The translations under genes and the position numbers were made by a program. The notes below the pieces were generated by a model. It saw only the letters and a list, made by a program, of their open reading frames with translations, did not search any database and was not told the origin of the DNA. 64,000 bases of DNA from positions 24,196 to 88,195 of the forward strand of contig CAZQCG010000018.1 of NCBI GenBank assembly GCA_964592425.1, read 5' to 3'. Shown here piece after piece: positions 6,810 through 14,552 of the stretch (its first letter is position 1; each line of letters opens with the position of its first letter). The stretch is from Viridilinea sp964592425. GTDB taxonomy: Bacteria; Chloroflexota; Chloroflexia; Chloroflexales; Chloroflexaceae.

Positions 6810-8369
6810 CTATGGCCGGGTAACGTAGGCTTCGACCAGGGCCTGTTTGTCGATCTTACCGGCGGCGGTCTTGGGCAGGGTTTCGGCCCGGACGATCACC
6901 CGGCGGGGCAGCTTGTAGCGGGCCAGGCGGGTTGTGGCAAAGGCCAGCAGATCGTCAGGTTCAAGCGGCAGATCAGGGCGTGGCACAACCACTGCCCAGC
7001 CCACCTCGCCCCAGCGGGGGTCGGGCGCAGTGATCAGGGCCACCTCGGCGACGGCGGCGTGGCCTGCCAGGGCACTCTCAACCTCGGCGGGATAAATATT
7101 TTCACCACCGGAGATGATTACATCTTTGAGGCGGCCAACAATTGTGTAATAACCTTCTGCATCATGGTAGGCCAGGTCGCCGGTGTGCAGCCAGCCTTCA
7201 GGCGTAATCGCCCGGTCGGTCTCTTCGGGGCGTCCCCAGTAGCCCCGGCAGACATGAGGGCCACGGATCCAGAGTTCGCCGATCTGGTCAGGGGCACAGG
7301 GCTGGCCATGTGCATCGACCACCTGTACCTCAATAAAAAAGAGCGGAAAGCCGACCGCACCCGGTTTACGGCGTACATCGGCGGGTGGCAGCCAGAAGGT
7401 ATTAGGGCCAGCTTCAGTCAGCCCGTAGCCAGTCTTAAAATCGACCCCGCGCTGCCAGAACTGTTCAAAGATCGGCAGCGGACAGGGTGCCCCGCCACTG
7501 ATGACCAGTTTAAGCCGGCTGAAGTCGGCCTCGGCCCAACGCGGGTGCTGCTGCAAGGCGATAAAGATCGTTGGGACACCGAAGAAGATCGTCACCCGCC
7601 CCTCGGCGATCAGGTCGAAGACCTGGTCGGCATCGAAGCCGCGGCAGACCACCGACGTACCGCCGACGAGCACCAGCGGCGCAGTAAAGACGTTCAGCCC
7701 GCCGGTGTGGAAGAGCGGCGTATTGAGGATGGCCGTGTCGTTAGCATCAAGGCCCCAGCTGGCCACGGTATTGACTGCGTTGAAGGTGATGTTGCCATGG
7801 GTCAGCACAGCACCCTTGGGCAGGCCGGTGGTACCGCCGGTATAGCAGATCACCCAGGGATCGTCCCAACCCAGCTCAATGGGGGGGAGGGGCTCAAGAC
7901 AGGTTTCCCGCTGATCGATAGTCGGATCGGCAGGATCGGCTGCGGTGGTTGGGTCGAGGGCCAGCCAATGGCGCACCGAGACGGCCTCAGTGCGGAGGCT
8001 GGTGGTTGTTGCAGCAAACTCTGGGCCATAGACAAAGAGCACGGGGGTGGCATCAGCGATCAGCCCGGCCAGTTCAGCCTCTGTCAGACGCCAGTTGAGC
8101 GGCTGCATAATCGCGCCCAGCTTGGCACAGGCGAACCAGATATCGAGGAAAGCAACCGAGTTATAGGCCAGCACTGCGACCCGCTCGCCACGGGTAACCC
8201 CCAGCCGGCGCAGCAGAGCCGCCGTGCGGGTCGCAGCCGTATTCCACGCGCCATAGCTAATCGGGCGCATACCGTTCTGGGCATCGTAGAGCGCCACCCG
8301 TTCGGGCGAGAGTTGGGCCCGCCGGCCCAGCCAGTCGCCTAAGTTCATACGAAGCTGGTTGGTATTCAT
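6810..8369 (-). CDS. AMP-forming acyl-CoA synthetase (fatty-acid or aryl acid-CoA ligase)
   Basis: A 519-residue member of the ANL adenylating enzymes. The P-loop YTGGTTGLPKG is at 176-186, the YGLTE motif (A5) in the middle, GWLHTGD followed by the hinge GRLKDVIISGGENIYP, and the C-terminal catalytic Lys505 in PKTAAGKIDK. It activates a carboxylic acid with ATP and joins it to CoA. The overall pattern is that of medium/long-chain fatty-acyl-CoA ligases, but chain length cannot be read from the sequence. ATG 8369 lacks an evident Shine-Dalgarno; Met8 is an alternative start. It is the first gene of a two-gene operon with the alpha/beta hydrolase. Confidence 0.92.
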   Translation of the reverse strand: MNTNQLRMNLGDWLGRRAQLSPERVALYDAQNGMRPISYGAWNTAATRTAALLRRLGVTRGERVAVLAYNSVAFLDIWFACAKLGAIMQPLNWRLTEAELAGLIADATPVLFVYGPEFAATTTSLRTEAVSVRHWLALDPTTAADPADPTIDQRETCLEPLPPIELGWDDPWVICYTGGTTGLPKGAVLTHGNITFNAVNTVASWGLDANDTAILNTPLFHTGGLNVFTAPLVLVGGTSVVCRGFDADQVFDLIAEGRVTIFFGVPTIFIALQQHPRWAEADFSRLKLVISGGAPCPLPIFEQFWQRGVDFKTGYGLTEAGPNTFWLPPADVRRKPGAVGFPLFFIEVQVVDAHGQPCAPDQIGELWIRGPHVCRGYWGRPEETDRAITPEGWLHTGDLAYHDAEGYYTIVGRLKDVIISGGENIYPAEVESALAGHAAVAEVALITAPDPRWGEVGWAVVVPRPDLPLEPDDLLAFATTRLARYKLPRRVIVRAETLPKTAAGKIDKQALVEAYVTRP

Positions 8370-8642
8370 GGATTTGGTGAGGGGGGAGGTTTGTTCTTGT
8401 CACCATACTATCTGCACCGATAGTATACTCCATTCCTAACGGACAGCGCCTACGATCTCCCGAAAAGATCCACCCCACCCCTGCCGATGCAACAACACGG
8501 AGGACATACGGCTGCATGGTATACTGGCGCGGTAGCCGGAGCTGCGCGCCCTTCCGCATCTCCTGGTTGGGCAGGCTCCCTCTGCACTGGCCGGGTTCGC
8601 CGGATTGGCGCTATGCGGGCCTCGCACGCCCCAGGCGCATCT

Positions 8643-9539
8643 ATGCCGAGCCTTGCCGTCGTCATTCTGAACTATAACCGTGCCGACCTGCTGGCCGATT
8701 GCCTCGCCTCACTCTATGCGGTACCAACCGCCTGCGCACTTGAGGTCTGGGTTGTCGATAATGCCTCGGAGGACGGCAGTGCCGCAATGGTGCAGACGCG
8801 TTTTCCGCAAGTGCGCCTGCTCTGTAGTCCGATCAACGGTGGTTTCGCTCACGGCAACAATCTGGCCCTCCGCCAGATCCTTGCCGAAGGCACCGTTGAT
8901 TATGTCATGCTGCTGAACAACGACACGCTCGTGCCGGATGGAGCCCTGGACGGCCTGGTGGCTGCGATCGAGGCCGAACCGGCGGTAGCAGTGGTCGGCC
9001 CCAGGCTACGCTTACCCGACGGCTCACTCGACCTGGCCTGCCGGCGCAGTTTTCCAACTCCGACGGTGGCCTTCTACCATATGACCGGCCTGGCGCGCAT
9101 CTTTCCGCGCAGCCCGCGTTTCGCCCGCTACAACATGACCTTTCTCGCGCCCGATCAGCGGACGGAGGTCGATGCGGTGGTTGGGGCCTGTATGCTGCTG
9201 CGCAGAACGGTGATTGCCGAAGTCGGCCTGCTCGACGAAGCATTTTTCATGTATGGCGAAGATCTGGACTGGTGCTACCGGATCAAGCAGTACGGCTGGC
9301 GGATCGTCTACGAGCCTGCGGTGGTTGTGCAGCACTACAAGCGCGCTGCGAGCACCAGGCGCGCCATGCCCTCGATCCGTGCCTTCTATGCGGCGATGCG
9401 CATCTTCCATCGCAAACACTACGCCCGCACCACGCCTGCCCCGCTCAACCTGCTGATCGAGACCGGCATCACTGCGAAGGAGCTGCTTGCCCTTGGCCGC
9501 AATCTCCTCCTCCCCCCCACGGCGCGTCGCGTCGGCTAG
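8643..9539 (+). CDS. Family 2 glycosyltransferase (rhamnosyltransferase-like)
   Basis: A 298-residue GT-A glycosyltransferase. It begins with VVILNYNRADLL, has the nucleotide-binding DNASEDGS, the NGGFAHGNN segment, the metal-binding region MLLNNDTLVPDG and the acceptor-side GACMLLRR...EVGLLDEAFFMYGEDLDWCYR. This order is typical of WbbL-like rhamnosyltransferases that build surface polysaccharide or O-antigen. ATG 8643 is chosen because the family starts just before VVILNYN; the frame is open further upstream (ATG 8613 also possible). It overlaps the next gene by 53 nt, which argues for coupled expression with the sugar-phosphate transferase. Confidence 0.9.
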   Translation: MPSLAVVILNYNRADLLADCLASLYAVPTACALEVWVVDNASEDGSAAMVQTRFPQVRLLCSPINGGFAHGNNLALRQILAEGTVDYVMLLNNDTLVPDGALDGLVAAIEAEPAVAVVGPRLRLPDGSLDLACRRSFPTPTVAFYHMTGLARIFPRSPRFARYNMTFLAPDQRTEVDAVVGACMLLRRTVIAEVGLLDEAFFMYGEDLDWCYRIKQYGWRIVYEPAVVVQHYKRAASTRRAMPSIRAFYAAMRIFHRKHYARTTPAPLNLLIETGITAKELLALGRNLLLPPTARRVG

Positions 9540-10971
9540 ACCGCGCCTGCGCCCACATACCTGGCACGCCCTGCTGCGCCTCGGCCTGGTCAGCGCCGAC
9601 CTGCTCGCGCTCAATCTGGCCCTGATCGCGGGCTTCAGCCTCTTCTTCGAGACGATTGAGGCCAGCGGTGCGGTAATGCCCTCCAATCCGGTGGCTATTC
9701 TGCGTTTCATGCTGCTCTTTAACCTGACTGCACTGGCCGTCTTTACGGCCAACCGGCTCTACGAAATGCGCCGCGGTGCCTCGCGGGTAGACGAAGCCTT
9801 CAAGGTCTTTACATCCGTCTCGCTGGTTGCGGTCGGGGCGATTGTGATCAATACGCTGCTGCCGCAACTCGGCTCGGACGAGATTCCCTTCACACGCGAG
9901 GTGCTGGTCTGGAGTTGGGCGGCGGCAATTGTTGGCTGTATCTTCTTGCGCACCATGCATCGCTCGCTCACCCTCTGGCTGCGCCGGCACAATATCGACA
10001 CCCGCCGGGTGCTGATCGTCGGGGCCCGTGAGCCCGGCCAGCTGGTCTGGAATACGATCCGCCGCCGGCCTGAGCTGGGCTACCGGGTACAGGGCTTTCT
10101 CTCTGATACAACCCCCATCGGCGAGGAGTTGCTCGGCTTGCCAGTGCTCGGTCGTACCGCCCAGATTGGGCGGGTCGTGCGGGCAACCCAGGCCGACGAG
10201 GTGATCATCGCCCTCTCCGGGCGCTCGCCGCAGAACCTGCTCGATCTGATTGCTCTGGCCGAAGACGAGGCGGTCGAGATCAAGGTCTACCCCGACACCT
10301 TCCAGCTGATCACTAACAACGAGCTCTCGATTGGCGACCTGAGCGCCCTGCCGCTGATCTCGGTCAAGAATGCCGCCCTGGATAACCCCTGGAATCGCAG
10401 CCTCAAACGTACCCTTGACATCGTCGTAGCCGGGCTGGTCTTGCTCTTTGGCGCACCCTTCCTGCTGCTGATCGCCCTGGCGATCAGGCTCGAATCGCGT
10501 GGCCCGGTCTTCTTCCTTCAAGAGCGTGTCGGCATGGACTTCCAGCCCTTCTGGATGATCAAGTTTCGTACCATGCGCCAGGATGCCGAGCAACTCTCGA
10601 CCTGGACAACCCAGAACGATCCGCGGGTCACCCGGGTCGGACGGCTGCTGCGGCGCACCAGCCTCGACGAACTGCCGCAGCTGATCAATGTGTTGATTGG
10701 CGAGATGAGTGTGGTCGGGCCGCGCCCCGAACAGCCACGCTGGGTCGAACAGTTCAGCCAGCAGATCCCCCGCTATATGCGTCGCCACAAAGAGAAGGCC
10801 GGCCTCACCGGCTGGGCCCAGGTCAATGGGCTACGGGGCGATACAAGCATCGAAGAACGTACGCGCTATGACCTCTACTATATTGAGAACTGGTCGCTGC
10901 TCTTCGATCTGAAGATCATCCTGCGCACGATTGCCGATTTCCTGACTGGGAAGCAGGAAAACGCCTATTGA
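9487..10971 (+). CDS. Polyisoprenyl-phosphate hexose-1-phosphate transferase (WcaJ/WbaP type)
   Basis: A 494-residue initiating glycosyltransferase for exopolysaccharide. The N-terminal third has several membrane segments, followed by a Rossmann-like CoA-binding-type domain (RRVLIVGAREPGQLVW, about 175-300). The C-terminal bacterial sugar transferase domain (about 305-494) has one hydrophobic hairpin, the ESRGPVFFLQERVG and FRTMRQDAE boxes and MSVVGPRPE. It transfers a sugar phosphate onto undecaprenyl phosphate at the membrane. TTG 9487 is used because AAGGAG is at 9477-9482 (spacing 4); TTG 9493 (spacing 10) is equally possible. The stop codon overlaps the -35 box of the next promoter. Confidence 0.92.
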   Translation: MPLAAISSSPPRRVASARPRLRPHTWHALLRLGLVSADLLALNLALIAGFSLFFETIEASGAVMPSNPVAILRFMLLFNLTALAVFTANRLYEMRRGASRVDEAFKVFTSVSLVAVGAIVINTLLPQLGSDEIPFTREVLVWSWAAAIVGCIFLRTMHRSLTLWLRRHNIDTRRVLIVGAREPGQLVWNTIRRRPELGYRVQGFLSDTTPIGEELLGLPVLGRTAQIGRVVRATQADEVIIALSGRSPQNLLDLIALAEDEAVEIKVYPDTFQLITNNELSIGDLSALPLISVKNAALDNPWNRSLKRTLDIVVAGLVLLFGAPFLLLIALAIRLESRGPVFFLQERVGMDFQPFWMIKFRTMRQDAEQLSTWTTQNDPRVTRVGRLLRRTSLDELPQLINVLIGEMSVVGPRPEQPRWVEQFSQQIPRYMRRHKEKAGLTGWAQVNGLRGDTSIEERTRYDLYYIENWSLLFDLKIILRTIADFLTGKQENAY

Positions 10972-10996
10972 CAGGCAGGGGGAGTGGGAGTATAAT
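10968..10996 (+). promoter_or_regulatory. Consensus sigma-70 promoter of the structured RNA
   Basis: TTGACA (10968-10973) is followed by exactly 17 nt and TATAAT (10991-10996), a perfect match to the housekeeping consensus. This is the strongest promoter I can see in the window. It drives no start codon nearby; the next gene begins about 590 nt downstream. Confidence 0.9.
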
Positions 10997-11002
10997 ATAG
11001 CG

Positions 11003-11351
11003 CGGTCGAGCCAAGCGACCATGACATTCTTGCCCCCCGTTACGTTTTGGTGACGGGTTTCGCGTCCCGGGAAGGCACCCGGCACTGCGCAACACGCAAC
11101 ACCGAACACGAAGCGGATGTCGCCGTCGCGGCGGCCACCAGCGTTGGTGGTACGCCGATGTAACTCCCGACGGTGCCGGGTGGGCTAATGCGAGGCAGTA
11201 TGGACGGCTCTTACAATCTGCGCACGAACAAACTGCGCGGTCCTGACTGCACCGACACCGAATCCATGAGGGGGTTCGCTCCAGGCATGCACTGAGTTTT
11301 CAGGCTGCCCGCCTCCCTCTGACTCCTGCGCGTTGGCGCAGGAGTTTTTTT
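11003..11351 (+). ncRNA. Structured non-coding RNA of unknown class (~349 nt)
   Basis: A perfect promoter lies just upstream and a strong intrinsic terminator ends the unit, with no plausible coding frame between them. Several helices can be drawn. GGTCG...CGACC forms a hairpin near 11005-11021. CCCGTTAC pairs with GTGACGGG at about 11036-11057. A long-range 10-bp helix joins CACCCGGCAC (11076-11085) to GTGCCGGGTG (11173-11182). CCACCA...TGGTGG lies inside it. GCAGT...GGAC (11195-11205) pairs with GTCC...ACTGC (11240-11250), enclosing GCGCA/TGCGC (11220-11224, 11234-11238). I looked for tmRNA, RNase P, 6S and SRP landmarks and did not find them. It could also be a long attenuator leader of the decarboxylase gene downstream. 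Confidence 0.7.
11322..11351 (+). terminator. Intrinsic terminator of the structured RNA
   Basis: A perfect 10-bp stem, ACTCCTGCGC (11322-11331) with GCGCAGGAGT (11336-11345), closes a GTTG loop and runs into seven T residues (11345-11351). Confidence 0.93.
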
Positions 11352-11460
11352 GTCCTTCAGGTGTGTCACGGCACCCTATCCGGCCAGGCAATGCGGCCGG
11401 ATGGGCTGCGGTGTGCTGTCATCTGCGCAGTTGGCTTCGCCAAGCTCAGCTAGCTTCGAT

Positions 11461-11482
11461 GGCCGTACCACGTGGTACGGCC
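11461..11482. promoter_or_regulatory. Perfect 22-bp palindrome upstream of the decarboxylase gene
   Basis: The half-site GGCCGTACCAC is followed directly by its exact complement. An even palindrome without spacer looks more like a dimer-binding operator than an RNA hairpin. A second inverted repeat, ATCCGGCC...GGCCGGAT, lies at about 11378-11402. Just downstream is a C/G-rich string of the kind also present in the MITE at 26989-27111. Confidence 0.4.
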
Positions 11483-11581
11483 CCCCTCCCAACCTTCCCC
11501 CACTGGAGGGAGGAGCCGGACGCCCGCATGTAAGCAGATCTGGTTCATAAACCACTCAAGTTAAGGAGGGTCCTGGTACAG

Positions 11582-13168
11582 TTGAAGCAGCAAACCTACG
11601 CCGATTACATCCGTGACCGCGTTGGCTTTGACGGTGAGGGTGCCGTGACCGATTTTCTGACTCGCTCGGGCGGCGATCTGCTGCTGGGCGGGCGCCTGAA
11701 TCTGAATCTGCTGGCACGCCGCTATGGCGCACCGCTTGAGGTGGTCTACACACCGCAGATCACCACGCAGGTCACCCGTATGTGCGCATGGGCCGAAGCG
11801 GCCCGCCGCACGAGCACCTACCCCGGTCGTTTCCACTATGCCTATGCCACCAAGGCTAACTTTGCCGCCGAAGCAGTGCAAACGGCCCTTGCTGCCGGTG
11901 CGCACTACGAGACCTCGGCGGCGGCTGATGTGATCATTGCCCGCAGCCTTTACCACCAGGGGGTGCTGCCGGATGATCGGCTGGTCTGCTGCAACGGCTC
12001 AAAGGAGCCGGGCTACCTGGAGGCGATCCGCGGCCTGCGGCTTGACGGTTGTCGCATGGTGGTGCCGGTGCTGGATGACCTTGATGAGCTGGAGCACCTG
12101 ATCGATACGCCCCTGCCACTGCGTTTTGGGGTGCGCGAACGGGCTGCCGGCAACCGCGATGGGCGGCATCCTGGGAATGACCGCTTTGGCCTGAGCAGTG
12201 CCGAGATGGAACAGGCTGCCCGCCGGATCGCCGAAACCCACCACGAACTGGTTGTCTACCATGCGATGATCGGCAGCCAGGTCGAAGATGCCGAGCACTT
12301 CCTGGCCACCTTACGGGCCTCGGTCGAGCACTACTGCCAGTTGCGCCGGCTGGCCCCGGGGCTGCGCTACTTCAACTTTGGCGGCGGCATGCCGACCTCG
12401 GGCTATCGCCTGGGCTTCACGTTTGACTATGCTGGCTTTCTGAGCCGCCTGATGGGGACGATCGCCAGCATCTGTGCTGCCTACGACGTACCACCGCCCG
12501 ACCTGATCGGCGAATTCGGACGCTACACCGTGGCTACTCATAGCGTGCTGCTGCTCGAAGTAGGGGCCGTCAAGGCCGGGCAGCCCGGCGAGCCGGACTG
12601 GCACCTGGTCAATGGCAGTATGATGGTGAGCCTGCCCGATGCGCTGCTCGTCGAGGGCCAGGAGTTCATTATCCTGCCGCTGAGTGATTGGGAGCGCCCG
12701 GCGCGCCCGGTGCGCCTGGCGGGGCGGCGCACCTGTGACAGCGATGATGTCTACCCGCGCCCTAGCCGCGAGCCGCTGACCCTGCCTGATCGCGGTGCTG
12801 GCATGATCCTGGCCGTCTGTGGCGTGGGGGCCTACCAGCAGATGATCGCCGGGCGGGGCGGGGCACACCATTGCCTCAGCCCTGAACCGGGTCGGTTGAT
12901 CGTCAGCGAGGTTGACGGGCGACTCGTCTCGCGTTATGTGCCCCAGCAAGACCAGGCGACGATCATGCGTCTGCTGGGCTACCAGCCCGAGCCGGTCATG
13001 CTGCCCGTGCGCCTCGACCTGCCTGAGCCGGTCTACGTCCCGTTGCACAACGAGAGCCCGACGACGCGCCGCCCGCTGCGGGTTGGCCCACCCACCAGCA
13101 GTGGCTGGGGCAGTATGCGCCGCCGCATCCAGCCACGACCCATGCGGATTGCCCGTGAAAGTGCTTGA
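11582..13168 (+). CDS. Fold-type III PLP decarboxylase, arginine-decarboxylase-like
   Basis: A 528-residue alanine-racemase-fold decarboxylase. The Schiff-base lysine is Lys91 in HYAYATKANF, followed by the barrel motifs HYETSAAADV, CCNGSKEP, the glycine-rich FNFGGGMP and EFGRYTVATHSV. These fit the ornithine/diaminopimelate/arginine decarboxylase group 2, nearest in pattern to SpeA-like or related polyamine enzymes. The C-terminal ~45 residues are basic and Pro-rich. The substrate is not certain. TTG 11582 lies 12 nt after AGGAGG, a long spacing. The leader contains a 22-bp palindrome and follows a terminated RNA, so expression may depend on its own promoter. Confidence 0.75.
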   Translation: MKQQTYADYIRDRVGFDGEGAVTDFLTRSGGDLLLGGRLNLNLLARRYGAPLEVVYTPQITTQVTRMCAWAEAARRTSTYPGRFHYAYATKANFAAEAVQTALAAGAHYETSAAADVIIARSLYHQGVLPDDRLVCCNGSKEPGYLEAIRGLRLDGCRMVVPVLDDLDELEHLIDTPLPLRFGVRERAAGNRDGRHPGNDRFGLSSAEMEQAARRIAETHHELVVYHAMIGSQVEDAEHFLATLRASVEHYCQLRRLAPGLRYFNFGGGMPTSGYRLGFTFDYAGFLSRLMGTIASICAAYDVPPPDLIGEFGRYTVATHSVLLLEVGAVKAGQPGEPDWHLVNGSMMVSLPDALLVEGQEFIILPLSDWERPARPVRLAGRRTCDSDDVYPRPSREPLTLPDRGAGMILAVCGVGAYQQMIAGRGGAHHCLSPEPGRLIVSEVDGRLVSRYVPQQDQATIMRLLGYQPEPVMLPVRLDLPEPVYVPLHNESPTTRRPLRVGPPTSSGWGSMRRRIQPRPMRIARESA

Positions 13169-13197
13169 TTGACGATCAGCCCTGGGCGTGATAGCAT
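13169..13197 (+). promoter_or_regulatory. Promoter of the TPP-riboswitch operon
   Basis: TTGACG (13169-13174), a 17-nt spacer and TAGCAT (13192-13197) fit a sigma-70 promoter placed just before the riboswitch. The -35 box begins one base after the stop codon of the decarboxylase gene. Confidence 0.65.
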
Positions 13198-13213
13198 TTT
13201 CCTACAACTGAAC

Positions 13214-13312
13214 AAGCTCGGGGAGCCGGGTAAGCCCGGCTGAGATTGCGGACCGATCGATGCCGCTGACCCGTGGAACCTGACCTGGGTGATACCAGCG
13301 TAGGGAAGCGCC
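13214..13312 (+). promoter_or_regulatory. TPP (thiamine pyrophosphate) riboswitch
   Basis: The hallmark blocks of the THI element are all present in order: CGGGGAGCC and CCCGGCTGAGA (helices P2/P3 with the CUGAGA pyrimidine-sensing loop), then ACCCGTGGAACCTGACCTGG and GTGATACCAGCGTAGGGAAG (P4/P5, pyrophosphate-sensing side). An intrinsic terminator follows at 13325, so control is probably by premature termination when TPP is bound. The genes downstream encode a solute-binding protein and a permease, which fits thiamine import. Confidence 0.96.
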
Positions 13313-13324
13313 AGTCGCCTCCGG

Positions 13325-13360
13325 GCCGCCGATCTTCGCTCAGATCGGCGGCTTTGTTTT
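13325..13360 (+). terminator. Riboswitch-controlled intrinsic terminator
   Basis: GCCGCCGATC (13325-13334) pairs with GATCGGCGGC (13343-13352) around an 8-nt loop and is followed by TTTGTTTT. It lies between the TPP aptamer and thiB, as expected for an expression platform. Confidence 0.9.
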
Positions 13361-13405
13361 GTTCAGCAAGCCTGGCCCACCCATTGCACGAAAGGATCTC
13401 CGCGT

Positions 13406-14524
13406 ATGTCTCGCCTGCTAGTTTTGCTCGCTACGGCGCTGCTGCTCAGCGCTTGCGGAGGGCCAGGTGCCACCCGCCCCACGGCCCCACCGATACTCAC
13501 GCCCACCACCAACAGTGGGCCAAACGACATGGCCGCCCCGCCAGACGGCCCGCTGGTAGTGATGACCCACGACAGTTTCAGCCTGAGCGAGGAGGCGCTC
13601 GCCAGCTTCGAAGCTGAGAGCGGCATCGAGGTCGAGTTCATCAAGGCTGGTGATGCTGGCAGTGCCCTCAACCAGGCTATTCTCAACCGCGATGCCCCCC
13701 TGGCCGATGTCTTCTTCGGGGTTGACAACACCTTCCTCGGACGGGCCCTTGCGGCGGAGATCTTTCTACCCTATGATGCTCCGGCCCTGGCGCGCATCCC
13801 CGCCGAGCTGCAGCTTGATCCGAGCCGGCGCCTGCTGCCGGTCGATTATGGCTATGTAGTGATCAACTACGACCGTGAGGCGCTGGAGGCAGCCGGGCGA
13901 CAAGCACCAGTGAGCCTCGAAGCCTTGACCGAGCCAGCCTGGCGTGGCCAGCTGGTGGTTCAGAATCCGGCCACCTCCTCGCCTGGTCTGGCCTTCCTAC
14001 TGGCGACGATTGCCCACTTCGGTGAAACGGGCGACTACACCTGGCGCGACTACTGGCGTGACCTGCGCACCAACGAGGTCTCTGTCAGCCAGGGCTGGAG
14101 TGAGGCCTACTACACCCAGTTCAGTGGTGGGAGTGGCGAAGGCAGCTACCCGCTTGTCGTCAGCTACTCAACCAGTCCCGCCGCCGAAGTCTTCTTCAGC
14201 GAGGGAGCCCTGAGCGCACCACCCACGGGCAACCTGCTTGTTCCCGGCGGCACCTTCCGCCAGGTTGAGTTTGTGGGCATTCTGCGTGGCACGCAGCGCG
14301 AGGAGGCGGCCCGGCGCTTTGTCGATTTCATGCTTGATCCGACCTTCCAGGCCGATATTCCGCTCCAGATGTTTGTCTACCCGGCTGACCCGGCCACTCC
14401 GCTGCCGGAGGTCTTCACCAGCTTCGCCGAGATGCCCACACAGCCAGCGGGGCTCACAGCGGCGCAGATCGACGCCGGGCGCGAGGAGTGGATCAATGCT
14501 TGGACAGCGATTGTGCTGCGCTGA
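13406..14524 (+). CDS. thiB: Thiamine ABC transporter substrate-binding lipoprotein
   Basis: A 372-residue periplasmic-type binding protein with a lipoprotein signal (LLLSAC, Cys at about 17) and a Thr/Pro linker. The mature part has the ThiB/TbpA pattern: MTHDSFSLSEEALASFEAESGIEVEF (broken into strands and helix), then NRDAPLADVFFGVDNTFL, PVDYGYVVINYD and NPATSSPGLAFL. It captures thiamine or its phosphates outside the membrane and hands it to ThiP. AAAGGA precedes ATG 13406. It lies directly after the TPP riboswitch, which supports the substrate assignment. Confidence 0.9.
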   Translation: MSRLLVLLATALLLSACGGPGATRPTAPPILTPTTNSGPNDMAAPPDGPLVVMTHDSFSLSEEALASFEAESGIEVEFIKAGDAGSALNQAILNRDAPLADVFFGVDNTFLGRALAAEIFLPYDAPALARIPAELQLDPSRRLLPVDYGYVVINYDREALEAAGRQAPVSLEALTEPAWRGQLVVQNPATSSPGLAFLLATIAHFGETGDYTWRDYWRDLRTNEVSVSQGWSEAYYTQFSGGSGEGSYPLVVSYSTSPAAEVFFSEGALSAPPTGNLLVPGGTFRQVEFVGILRGTQREEAARRFVDFMLDPTFQADIPLQMFVYPADPATPLPEVFTSFAEMPTQPAGLTAAQIDAGREEWINAWTAIVLR

Positions 14525-14552
14525 GCTTGTTAAAAATATTAGCATACGATCT

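Noticed and set aside
6651..8342. A 563-codon plus-strand open frame
   Set aside because: It is antisense to the acyl-CoA synthetase, which has all family motifs; the composition is that of a GC-rich shadow frame.
9469..10788. A 439-codon minus-strand open frame
   Set aside because: It is antisense to the sugar-phosphate transferase and has a shadow-like, Gln/Asp/Gly-rich composition.
11268..11281. GGGGGTTCGCTCC as a tRNA or tmRNA T-arm
   Set aside because: The loop lacks the conserved A of TTCRA, no acceptor stem or CCA follows, and no other tRNA or tmRNA landmark is present.
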